DNA of 64,000 nucleotides from Haloterrigena sp. H1 (lineage in GTDB: Archaea; Halobacteriota; Halobacteria; Halobacteriales; Natrialbaceae): positions 2,604,001 through 2,668,000 of the forward strand of contig NZ_SMZK01000001.1 of assembly GCF_005938085.1 (NCBI RefSeq). Direction: 5' to 3'. A model generated the notes under the pieces. It was not told the DNA's origin, made no database searches, and worked only from the letters and a program-made list of their open reading frames with translations. Positions within the stretch are counted from its first letter, which is position 1. Every line of letters begins with the position of its first letter. This document shows, in pieces, positions 8,786 to 16,089 of the stretch. Position numbers and translations under genes: made by a program.

Positions 8786-10450
8786 TCAGTCGTCGTCCGA
8801 CTCGACGGGCCCGCTTGGTCCAGCCGGGGACTCGGGTTCGGTTTGGCTGCTCGAGCCGATGAGCACGGTTTCGTCTTGGAGCAACACCTGGCCGTAGTTC
8901 GATCCGAAGTCCTTGATCAGGGCCAGCATCGAGAGGAAGCAGACGAACGCGAAGGGGGTCCCAGTGATGATCGCGGCCTGCTGGAGGGTGTTCGCGCTGC
9001 CGGTCCCGCCGAGGATCATCAGGATCGCGGCGGTCATGCCGAGGACGACACCCCAGAAGATCCGGTTGATGGTCGACGGACGCGCCTTGCCGCCGGTGGT
9101 CATCATGGAGACGGCCAGCGTCGAGGAGTCCGCCGAGGTGACGAAGAACGTCGTCACGAGGATCATAAACGCCAACATGAAGAGCGACCCCATGGGGAAC
9201 GTCTCGAAGAGGATGAACCCGGAAACCTCTGCACCAGCTTCGCCGGCCATCACCGCGCTGAAGTCGGCGATGCCGTTGTGCTGGGCCCAGACGGAGGTGC
9301 CACCGACGAACGTGAACCACGGGATAGTGGCCGCGGACGTCGCGACGATCCCAGTAAACGCGACCTCGCGAACCGTCCGTCCCTTGGAGATGCGGGCGAT
9401 GAACAGGCCCGCGAACGGAGACCACGAGAGTGCCCACGCCCAGTAGAAGACGGTCCAGGCGTTCATCCAGTTCGTGGCTTCTGGACTCCCCGCTCCGAAG
9501 GCACCAGCACCGGTAAAGAGGCTCATCGAAACGAAATCACTGAACATCCCGCCGACGGCCTGCGTACCCAGCAGGATCAGGAACAGCGTCGGGCCAACGA
9601 TGAACGTTGCCATCATGAGGACGACGAAGAGGATCATGTTGAAGTTCGAGAGCCGGCGGATCCCCTTGTCGACCCCCAGCACCATCGAGGTCGTAAACAG
9701 CAACGTCATGAACGTCACCACGAGGAGGATGCCAATGTTCCCCATGCTGATGCCCAACTGGTAGTCCAGTCCGGTAATGAACTGGCTGCCGATGAAGCCA
9801 AGCGAGGTCGCCACGCCCCCAATTGTCGCGAAGACGGCGAGGATGTCGACGACCTTCGCGAACGGACCATCGAGATTCTCAGCGCCGATGATCGGCGTCA
9901 GCGCCGACGACACCCGCAGCGGGACGTTCTCGTAGTTGTACGCGAAGTAGCCGATCGCGATCCCCATGATCGTAAACACCGCCAGTTGGGGCAGCGCCCA
10001 GTGGAACAGCGTCTGCTGGACAGCGACAGTCATCGCTGCGGCCGACCCGCCCTCGACGCCGCTGAACAGCGGCGAGGGGTTATCGTAGTAGAACAGCGCC
10101 TCGGTTGGCCCCCAGAACACGACGCCCGCCGCGAACCCAGCGGAGTACAGCATCGCGAAAAACGACAGGAAGCTGTACTCCGGATCTTCATCTCCCATCT
10201 TGATTCTGCCCCACGGCCCGACGATCAGGAACAACAGGAAGATAACAATCAGGAATACGATCAACAGCAGCGCCCAGTTGAACGCGCCAAGCATCTGATC
10301 GTTCAGCGCCGAGATGCCGCTCTCGACAGTGCTCGGACTGACGAAGAACGCCGCGATCACTCCGACGGTCAACAGCGCGCCGAACAGGAAGACCGTCGTG
10401 TCGATCTCCTCACGGAACTCGTCGACCATCCCCTTCTCAGCGCCACTCAT
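8786..10450 (-). CDS. BCCT family betaine/carnitine/choline-type transporter
   Basis: 554 residues with about twelve hydrophobic segments. The BCCT signature WTVFYWAWALSWSPFAGLFI followed by ARISKGRT is present near residues 335-365. BCCT carriers import quaternary amines and related solutes (glycine betaine, ectoine) by Na+ or H+ symport across the cytoplasmic membrane. A hydrophilic acidic N-terminus and a C-terminal tail ending in ESDDD flank the core. Placed between the aminotransferase and the amidohydrolase paralogue, it is the likely uptake system for the solute degraded by this cluster. A TGTGTAC motif (GTACACA on the plus strand, 10551-10557) lies about 100 bases upstream. Confidence 0.93.
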   Translation of the reverse strand: MSGAEKGMVDEFREEIDTTVFLFGALLTVGVIAAFFVSPSTVESGISALNDQMLGAFNWALLLIVFLIVIFLLFLIVGPWGRIKMGDEDPEYSFLSFFAMLYSAGFAAGVVFWGPTEALFYYDNPSPLFSGVEGGSAAAMTVAVQQTLFHWALPQLAVFTIMGIAIGYFAYNYENVPLRVSSALTPIIGAENLDGPFAKVVDILAVFATIGGVATSLGFIGSQFITGLDYQLGISMGNIGILLVVTFMTLLFTTSMVLGVDKGIRRLSNFNMILFVVLMMATFIVGPTLFLILLGTQAVGGMFSDFVSMSLFTGAGAFGAGSPEATNWMNAWTVFYWAWALSWSPFAGLFIARISKGRTVREVAFTGIVATSAATIPWFTFVGGTSVWAQHNGIADFSAVMAGEAGAEVSGFILFETFPMGSLFMLAFMILVTTFFVTSADSSTLAVSMMTTGGKARPSTINRIFWGVVLGMTAAILMILGGTGSANTLQQAAIITGTPFAFVCFLSMLALIKDFGSNYGQVLLQDETVLIGSSSQTEPESPAGPSGPVESDDD

Positions 10451-10914
10451 CTCGTCTCACCTCCGAACTCGGACGACAGCGTGATGGTTGGATGCGAGTC
10501 AGCCGCCCTTCCTCCATGCTGTGTGTCGCCATACCGTGACCATCAACAGCGTACACAATAAGTGTTTCTCAGACTGCGATTTTATCTACAGATTGCGTTT
10601 ACCCTTCCCCTACTCGGAGAGACAAGAACACAGTGGCTGCATATGCCCGGTCGACTGCCGCTGTCGAAACACAGCAGACGATTCACCGCGTGCTGCCGGA
10701 CTACGCGCATCAAGATGAGTTCGTTCCGGCAGGTCGTCTCGCCGGTTGACTGTTGTGCGGGTGACAATGCCGCGATACTCGGACAGCAGTCAACGCGACG
10801 GCGATGTCGGCGGTGCGCCTCGAGACCGGTCTCAGGAGAATAATCTGCATGGAGTCGAGTTGGGTCGGGCCGGACTCGAGCACACGACCCCGAGTTTCGG
10901 TGACAGTGGGCGTG
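10451..10914. other. 464-base intergenic region with an inverted repeat
   Basis: No convincing gene is seen; short open frames here have poor amino-acid composition. The part next to the BCCT gene holds GTACACAATAAGTG (10551-10564), a likely promoter/operator element. GTTGACTGTTGT at 10745-10756 and ACAGCAGTCAAC at 10783-10794 are 12-base inverted arms with one mismatch, able to form a hairpin with a 26-base loop. Confidence 0.5.
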
Positions 10915-11562
10915 TCAGTTCGTCAGTTCCTCGAGCGTGCGCTCGCGCGCCGCGGCGCTTTCGGCTATCCGCTCGGCGAACTCGTCGACGCTGTCTTTGA
11001 TCTCCTCGCGGGTGTCAGCCGGCGAGAAGGCGTCGGACATCGTCAGCAGGCGCACGAACGCGCGCAGTTCCTCGTCGGTGAGCTGGGCGAACTCCTCGTG
11101 CTCGAGTTTATCGACGACCGCGTCGACATCGATCTGACCGACCGGTTCGACGTTGAACTCGACGTTGACCATCCGGTAGTTCGAGCCGGCCAGGCGCTGT
11201 TCGGCCTTGCCGACGCCTTCCGAGAGCATGTCCTTGAACGGGGTGTGATAGCCCATCGTCCCGAGGTGGAGAAAGGCGAGCATGTCGGTGATGCCCTGGG
11301 TGTAGGCATCACGGTCCTGATCATCGGGGTCGAAGACCGTCTCCCGGTCGCGTTCTTCCATGTACTCGAAGAGAATGCTGAAGTCCAGGATCGCGTTGCG
11401 AACCCGGCGTCGGATCCGGTTTCGCTTCTGTTTCTTCGAGTGGTCGGTGTAGTCGGTTTTCCGGCCGAGCAGGAAATCGCGGTCGGAGGGAGTCAAAATT
11501 CCGCGCGGGCGGTCCGAGTCCGCTGCCGCCTGCAGCGACTCCGGCACGTCGTCCTGGCTCAT
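10915..11562 (-). CDS. Conserved haloarchaeal protein of unknown function
   Basis: 215 residues starting MSQDDVPESLQ; a frame upstream of 11562 is open but overlaps the next gene and lacks haloarchaeal composition. The protein is soluble and largely helical, with a basic patch (KKQKRNRIRRRVRNAI, about residues 43-58) that could bind nucleic acid, an acidic middle, and a helical C-terminus. I cannot name a domain with certainty. It lies 71 bases downstream of the amidohydrolase paralogue on the same strand, but nothing ties it to solute catabolism. Confidence 0.8.
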   Translation of the reverse strand: MSQDDVPESLQAAADSDRPRGILTPSDRDFLLGRKTDYTDHSKKQKRNRIRRRVRNAILDFSILFEYMEERDRETVFDPDDQDRDAYTQGITDMLAFLHLGTMGYHTPFKDMLSEGVGKAEQRLAGSNYRMVNVEFNVEPVGQIDVDAVVDKLEHEEFAQLTDEELRAFVRLLTMSDAFSPADTREEIKDSVDEFAERIAESAAARERTLEELTN

Positions 11563-11633
11563 AGGGGATACACAGAGACCGCGCGGATTAACGTTTCCCA
11601 TCCGTCGAACGCAGACCAGTACACTCGGCCACG

Positions 11634-12914
11634 CTACGGTCGTCGCCTCGAGAGTTCGACGGCCGTCTCCGACAGCAGCGCGACCCCGATCTCGAGGCTC
11701 CCCTCGTCGATGTCGAACGTCGGCGTGTGGTGACTCGTCGGGTGGTCGGTGCCGATGAGGACGTACGAGGCGAGCCCACCGTTGTCCTGGACACGCTGCA
11801 TGAGGTAGGTCACGTCTTCGCTGACGCCGAACTCCTCGGTCGGGATCACGCGCTCGACGCCGTCGACCTCCCACGCGACGTTGCCGACGAGGTCGCGGAG
11901 GGCGGGATGGCTGTCGACGCGTGGCGACTCGCTGATCACCCGCGGCGTCACGTCACAGTCGTGCATTTCGGCGGCGGCATAGCATACCCGCTCGAGTTCC
12001 GTGCGCGTGTACTCCATCAGCGCAGTGGTCTCGCCGCGGACTTCGGCCTCGATCGTGACTTCCTCGGCGATGACGTTGCTCGCGGTGCCGCCCTCGATAC
12101 GGCCGACGTTGACCCGGGTCATCCCGTCGGCGTGGCGAGGGATGCCGTAGGCGTTCTGGATCGCCGCCGCCGCTGCTTGCATGGCATTTGCCCCCTCGTT
12201 CGGCGCTTTCCCGGCGTGAGCGCTCGCCCCCTCGAACGTCGCGGTCAGGTGAGCCATCGCCAGCGGCTTCTCGATGCCCGCAACGATCTCGCCGGTCGGG
12301 TGATCGAGGCCGACGTGGAGCGCAAGTAGGTAGTTGACGTCATCGAGATAGCCACTTTCGGCCATCGCTTTCCCGCCACCGGAGATCTCCTCGGCGGGCT
12401 GGAAAAACACCTTCAACGTGCCCGAAAAGTCGCTTTCTTTGACCGCCTCGAGCGTCCCGATCGCCATCGCGAGGTGCGCGTCGTGGCCGCAGGCGTGCAT
12501 GTAGCCGTCGTGTTCGGAGCGAAAGCCTTCGGAAGCTGGCCGGTGGTCGTCCTCGTCGGATTCCCGCATCGAGATCGCATCCAAGTCGACGCGCAGTCCG
12601 ATACACGGCCCGTCACCGCACTCGAGCACGCCGATCACGCCCGTGTGACCGTCGGCGGTCCGCTCCAAGATGTCCGATCGAACCCCTGCTTCGCGAGCGC
12701 GTTCGAGCCACGGCTCGAGTTCGGCTTCGGCGGGGACGGCCATGCGCTCGTCGGTCGCCAGCGCTTCGCGGCCGACGGCGATCTCGTCGACGCCGAGGCG
12801 CTCGAGTTCCTCGACCACTCGAGCGGTCGTTCGGAACTCGCGCCAGCCCGGTTCGGGAAGCCGATGGAAGTCCCGCCGGAGTCGCTGGAGCCTGTTTCGA
12901 ACCTCGTATGACAT
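11634..12914 (-). CDS. M20 family amidohydrolase (AbgA-like), paralogue of the one at 4114
   Basis: 426 residues with the same landmarks as its neighbour: MHACGHDAHLAM, QPAEEISGGGKAMAESG, VGLDHPTGEIVAGIEKPLAMAH, SAHAGKAPNEGANAM and HHTPTFDIDE. The two paralogues are similar throughout, pointing to duplication within the region. ATG 12914 is preferred over 12929 because a TATA-like ATTAAGTA (minus strand, about 12942-12948) sits 28 bases upstream. Substrate is likely an N-acylated amino acid; within this cluster N-acetyl-diaminobutyrate or its hydroxy form would make sense but is unproven. Confidence 0.86.
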   Translation of the reverse strand: MSYEVRNRLQRLRRDFHRLPEPGWREFRTTARVVEELERLGVDEIAVGREALATDERMAVPAEAELEPWLERAREAGVRSDILERTADGHTGVIGVLECGDGPCIGLRVDLDAISMRESDEDDHRPASEGFRSEHDGYMHACGHDAHLAMAIGTLEAVKESDFSGTLKVFFQPAEEISGGGKAMAESGYLDDVNYLLALHVGLDHPTGEIVAGIEKPLAMAHLTATFEGASAHAGKAPNEGANAMQAAAAAIQNAYGIPRHADGMTRVNVGRIEGGTASNVIAEEVTIEAEVRGETTALMEYTRTELERVCYAAAEMHDCDVTPRVISESPRVDSHPALRDLVGNVAWEVDGVERVIPTEEFGVSEDVTYLMQRVQDNGGLASYVLIGTDHPTSHHTPTFDIDEGSLEIGVALLSETAVELSRRRP

Positions 12915-13089
12915 GGGTTCTCGGAACAAGGTCGAGGAGCTACTTAATCGTGGCCAATGATCGTATATTGTTTCCGACGTTCGGTGGAAAACATCACCGT
13001 CGAGTCCGGATTCCGTTCCGATTTGGGCGACTGGCGCGTCGGAGACGAGCGAGCTGCGAGCAGGGGCTCGAGGCGTCCGTCGACCGCGA

Positions 13090-13479
13090 TTAGCCCAGGT
13101 ACGCGGTCGCGTCCAGTTCGACGCGAACGTCCTCCGGAAGCCGCGAGACCTCGACGCAGACGCGTGCCGGCGGGTCCGCGCCGAACTGCGCGCCGTAGGC
13201 GTCGTTGAGGCGGTCGTAGTCTGCGAGGTCGGTCAGGTAGACGGTCACGTTGACGACATCCGTAAGCCCGTCGCCGCCAGCTTCGTCGACGACCGCAGCG
13301 ATGTTCTCGAGGACCTGCTCGGTTTGGTCCTGAATGTCGCCGTCGACGACCTCGCCCGTTTCGGGGTCGACGGGGCCGTAGCCGGAGACGTACAGCGTGT
13401 CGCCGGCGCGGACGCCCTGCGAGTAGGGGTTGTCGTTGCTCGGTGCGTCGTCGGTTTCGATGGGATCGATGTCGGACAT
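13090..13479 (-). CDS. RidA family (YjgF/YER057c) enamine/imine deaminase
   Basis: 129 residues, usual RidA length. NPYSQGVRAGDTLYVSGYGP, the DQTEQVLENIAAVVDEAG helix, VNVTVYLTD and PPARVCVEVSRLPEDVRVELDATAYLG cover the family; the Arg of ARVCVEV corresponds to the imine-binding arginine. RidA hydrolyses reactive 2-aminoacrylate-type enamines released by PLP enzymes. It starts 12 bases after the stop of the class III aminotransferase, so the two form an operon, which fits detoxification of transaminase or lyase by-products. A second RidA sits beside IlvA at 41476. Confidence 0.92.
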   Translation of the reverse strand: MSDIDPIETDDAPSNDNPYSQGVRAGDTLYVSGYGPVDPETGEVVDGDIQDQTEQVLENIAAVVDEAGGDGLTDVVNVTVYLTDLADYDRLNDAYGAQFGADPPARVCVEVSRLPEDVRVELDATAYLG

Positions 13480-13491
13480 AACGTGTGGATC

Positions 13492-14874
13492 TCAGGCCGC
13501 CTGTTTCGCCTCGGCGGTCACGTCCTCGATCGCTTCGACGACGATGTCGAGTGCAGTCTCGGCCAGGTCGTGGGTGAGCACCAGCGGCGGCAGGAGTCGG
13601 AGCACGTTGCCGTGGCGGCCGGCGGTCCAGACGAGGACGCCGTGCTCGAAGCAATACTGTTGGATAGCGTCGACGAGGTCGCCATCGGGCTGGCCATCGC
13701 TATCGACGAACTCGGCACCGATGAACAGCCCCTTGCCGCGGACGTCGGCCAGCCGGTTGTTCCCGTCGGCAGCGTCGCGGAGCCGTTCCCGGATGTACTC
13801 GCCGAGGTCGCGGGCGTGGGCCAGCAGGTCGTGCTCTTGGATGTACTCGATCGCGCGGGTGCCGGCGCGCATACCGACGACGTGGCCGCGGTAAGTGCCG
13901 GCGTGGTCGCCCGAGCCCCACGTGTCCAGTTCCTCGTGGTACATCGTCGCCGACAGCGGGAAGCCCACACCACCGAGTGCCTTCGCGGAGGTCATCGCGT
14001 CCGGTGCGACACCGTCCCAGTCGCTTGCCCACCACTGCCCGGTGCGGCCGAGACCGCTCTGGATCTCGTCGAAGACGAGCACCACGTCGTTGTCGTCGGC
14101 GATATCGCGCAGCCCCTGTAAGAATCCTTCCGGTGGGGTGACGATCCCGCCCTCACCCTGGATCGGCTCGACGATGATCCCCGCCGGATTGGCCAGCCCG
14201 CCGTAGGGGTCCTCGACGATGGCCTGGACCTCCTCGAGCGCGTGGTCGACTGCCGCCTCCGGGGTCTTGTCCTGCCGGAACGGATCGGGGTACGGCGCGT
14301 GGACGACATCGGAGAGCAAGGGCGTGTAGTGGCCCTTGAACTTCTTGTTCGACGTGACGCTCATTGCGCCGCTCGTCGCGCCGTGGTAGGCCCCGCGGAA
14401 GGCGATGAGGCCGTCGCCGCCGGTGTTGTACTTGGCCAGCTTGATCGAGGCCTCGATGGCGTCGCTGCCGGTCGGGCCCCCGAAGACGACCTTGTTCTGG
14501 CCTTGCAGGCCCTCGGGCGCGATCTCGTCGAGTTTCTCGATCAGCTCAAGGCGCGCCTCGGTCGGGAAATCGACCGTATGGACGAACTTGTCGGCCTGCT
14601 CGTGGACGGCCTCGAGCACGTAGGGGTTCGAGTGGCCGACGTTTAACACGCCGATCCCCGCGAAGAGGTCGATGTAGGTGTTGCCGTCGGCGTCCCGGAC
14701 CGTCGCACCCTTGCCTTCCTCGAAGGCGATCGGGATGTCCTCCGGATAGGCGACCGCGTTACTGTCGATCTCGCGCTGTTTCTCGAGTAGCGCCTGCGTG
14801 TTCGGACCCGGAACGGTATCGACGGACGGTGCGTCCGCGAAGTGGAGTTCGTCGATCGGCGGTCCTCGCGTCAT
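13492..14874 (-). CDS. Class III aminotransferase, 4-aminobutyrate/diaminobutyrate type
   Basis: 460 residues from ATG 14874. The N-terminal [58 protein letters not shown] and [14 protein letters not shown] (Schiff-base lysine about K298) are hallmarks. A longer frame exists but the TATA-like box TTATTTATGG (minus strand, about 14897-14907) lies 25-30 bases before 14874, giving a leaderless start there. It is the best candidate in the window for diaminobutyrate-2-oxoglutarate transamination (DoeD/EctB-like), co-transcribed with RidA. GABA transaminase is the main alternative. Confidence 0.88.
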   Translation of the reverse strand: MTRGPPIDELHFADAPSVDTVPGPNTQALLEKQREIDSNAVAYPEDIPIAFEEGKGATVRDADGNTYIDLFAGIGVLNVGHSNPYVLEAVHEQADKFVHTVDFPTEARLELIEKLDEIAPEGLQGQNKVVFGGPTGSDAIEASIKLAKYNTGGDGLIAFRGAYHGATSGAMSVTSNKKFKGHYTPLLSDVVHAPYPDPFRQDKTPEAAVDHALEEVQAIVEDPYGGLANPAGIIVEPIQGEGGIVTPPEGFLQGLRDIADDNDVVLVFDEIQSGLGRTGQWWASDWDGVAPDAMTSAKALGGVGFPLSATMYHEELDTWGSGDHAGTYRGHVVGMRAGTRAIEYIQEHDLLAHARDLGEYIRERLRDAADGNNRLADVRGKGLFIGAEFVDSDGQPDGDLVDAIQQYCFEHGVLVWTAGRHGNVLRLLPPLVLTHDLAETALDIVVEAIEDVTAEAKQAA

Positions 14875-14896
14875 GGGTGTGGGAAGGTGGAACATC

Positions 14897-14937
14897 CATA
14901 AATAACTTGTCCACAGTAACCATATGGAGCGTACATA
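14897..14937 (-). promoter_or_regulatory. Promoter of the aminotransferase-RidA operon
   Basis: On the minus strand, TTATTTATGG is positioned for a leaderless start at 14874. A GTACATA element at 14931-14937 is one base short of the GTACACA motif seen before the BCCT gene. Confidence 0.4.
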
Positions 14938-15063
14938 GTTACTGATTACAGAAGTCGTTTCACTGGCCGTCACAGACAGCGACGCCGAGCGCGGATGTAA
15001 CACTGGTACGACGGTTCATCGTCGGCGAAGAAGGGGCTCGAGCGAGAATCGAGACAGCGGGGA

Positions 15064-15819
15064 TTATACGCCGTCGGCGTCGGTGCGGAACGCCTCGAGC
15101 ATCGCGTCGTCGATCCCGTCGCGCGAGAAGACGGTGACGATGTCGTCGGCCCGGATTTCGGTGTCGCCGTGTGGCGTCAGGACGGTGTCGTCGCGCTCGA
15201 TCGCGATCACGAGCGCGTCGTCGTCGAGAACGTCCTGACGGACGGCCCGTTCCAGGGTCGTCTCGGCGATCGGTGCGCCGGGATCGACAGTGACCTCGGC
15301 GACTTCGGCCTCGCCCGAGAGGCTGACGAAATCGGTAATCGACTCACACCGGGCGCTCTCGTCGGCGCCGTACGGTGCATACGGCTGCCAGACCTCGTTT
15401 TGGACGAGGACCTCGTCTTCGATCTCGACGCCGAGGTCCGACAGCGAACGGGAGATGCGCCGGAGATCGGCGGTGTCCTCGCCGACGGCCAGCACGTGGA
15501 GGTTCCGGCGGCCGGTCATCAGTTCGCGGACGTTGATCACGCCCGAAATGGTTTGCGCTCGGCGAGCGATCACTTCCCGCTCGGAGACCGGCGCGTTACA
15601 CATAAACAGGTTCGTCAGCCGGCCATCCGCGCGCTCGAAGTCGACGGTCGCATGGTAGCCAGTGAGTACGCCGTAGTCTTCCAGTCGTGCAATCCGATTC
15701 CGAATCGTGCCGGGTGACACGTTCGTTTCTTCAGCGATCGTCGGTGCCGAGATGTTCCGCGCGTCGTCCATCAGCGCATTGATGATCCGCCGATCGATCT
15801 CGTCGAGCCGATGCTCCAT
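15064..15819 (-). CDS. Lrp/AsnC family regulator with C-terminal TrkA_C (RCK_C) domain
   Basis: 251 residues from MEHRLDEIDRRI; in-frame ATGs at 15846 and 15879 would add residues not typical of the family. Residues 1-55 form the AsnC helix-turn-helix (ISAPTIAEETNVSPGTIRNRIARLE), followed by an RAM-like ligand region. The last 75 residues (VDPGAPIAETTLERAVRQDV..DDIVTVFSRD) match a TrkA_C domain. Such two-domain regulators sit beside amino-acid permeases in haloarchaea; bacterial ectoine clusters likewise carry an AsnC-type regulator (DoeX). It is divergent from the APC permease across an AT-rich region with an inverted repeat, so it probably controls that gene and perhaps the neighbouring catabolic operons. 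Confidence 0.88.
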   Translation of the reverse strand: MEHRLDEIDRRIINALMDDARNISAPTIAEETNVSPGTIRNRIARLEDYGVLTGYHATVDFERADGRLTNLFMCNAPVSEREVIARRAQTISGVINVRELMTGRRNLHVLAVGEDTADLRRISRSLSDLGVEIEDEVLVQNEVWQPYAPYGADESARCESITDFVSLSGEAEVAEVTVDPGAPIAETTLERAVRQDVLDDDALVIAIERDDTVLTPHGDTEIRADDIVTVFSRDGIDDAMLEAFRTDADGV

Positions 15820-15918
15820 ATCTCGAGGTCTCGAATCCGTCCTCATACAGTGTTCCGATCTTGGCCGACCACCAGTCACATATATGATTATTTTTGCGGA
15901 ACGTCAATATACACTCAC

Positions 15919-15944
15919 GATTATACGGATTCGACAATATAATC
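15919..15944. promoter_or_regulatory. Inverted repeat in the AT-rich divergent promoter region
   Basis: GATTATA at 15919-15925 and TATAATC at 15938-15944 are perfect inverted arms separated by 12 bases, within a conspicuously AT-rich stretch (about 15876-15960) between the Lrp-type regulator and the permease. Spacing and symmetry fit a dimeric regulator site or a pair of divergent TATA boxes. Confidence 0.4.
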
Positions 15945-16089
15945 ACGGGATTTATCATCGGTACCGCTACAATCTCGACGCAATGAACGCTCGACATCGG
16001 GTACGCGGTCCACCGGTCCGGTCGGTAGCGAACGCGACCTGTCCGCCACGGTCGCCGACTGAGCGGGTGTGTCGATGGGGTGACGCCGC

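Noticed and set aside
8843..10561. 572-residue open frame antisense to the BCCT transporter
   Set aside because: Rich in Arg, Asp, His and Glu with no fold; a typical shadow of a GC-rich gene. The opposite strand has a clear BCCT signature.
10488..11000. Short open frames in the 464-base gap after the BCCT gene
   Set aside because: Three overlapping frames rich in Arg, Cys and Ser; none has haloarchaeal composition or a family pattern.
14875..15003. N-terminal extension of the second aminotransferase
   Set aside because: Residues are not typical of the family, and a TATA-like box is correctly spaced for a start at 14874.
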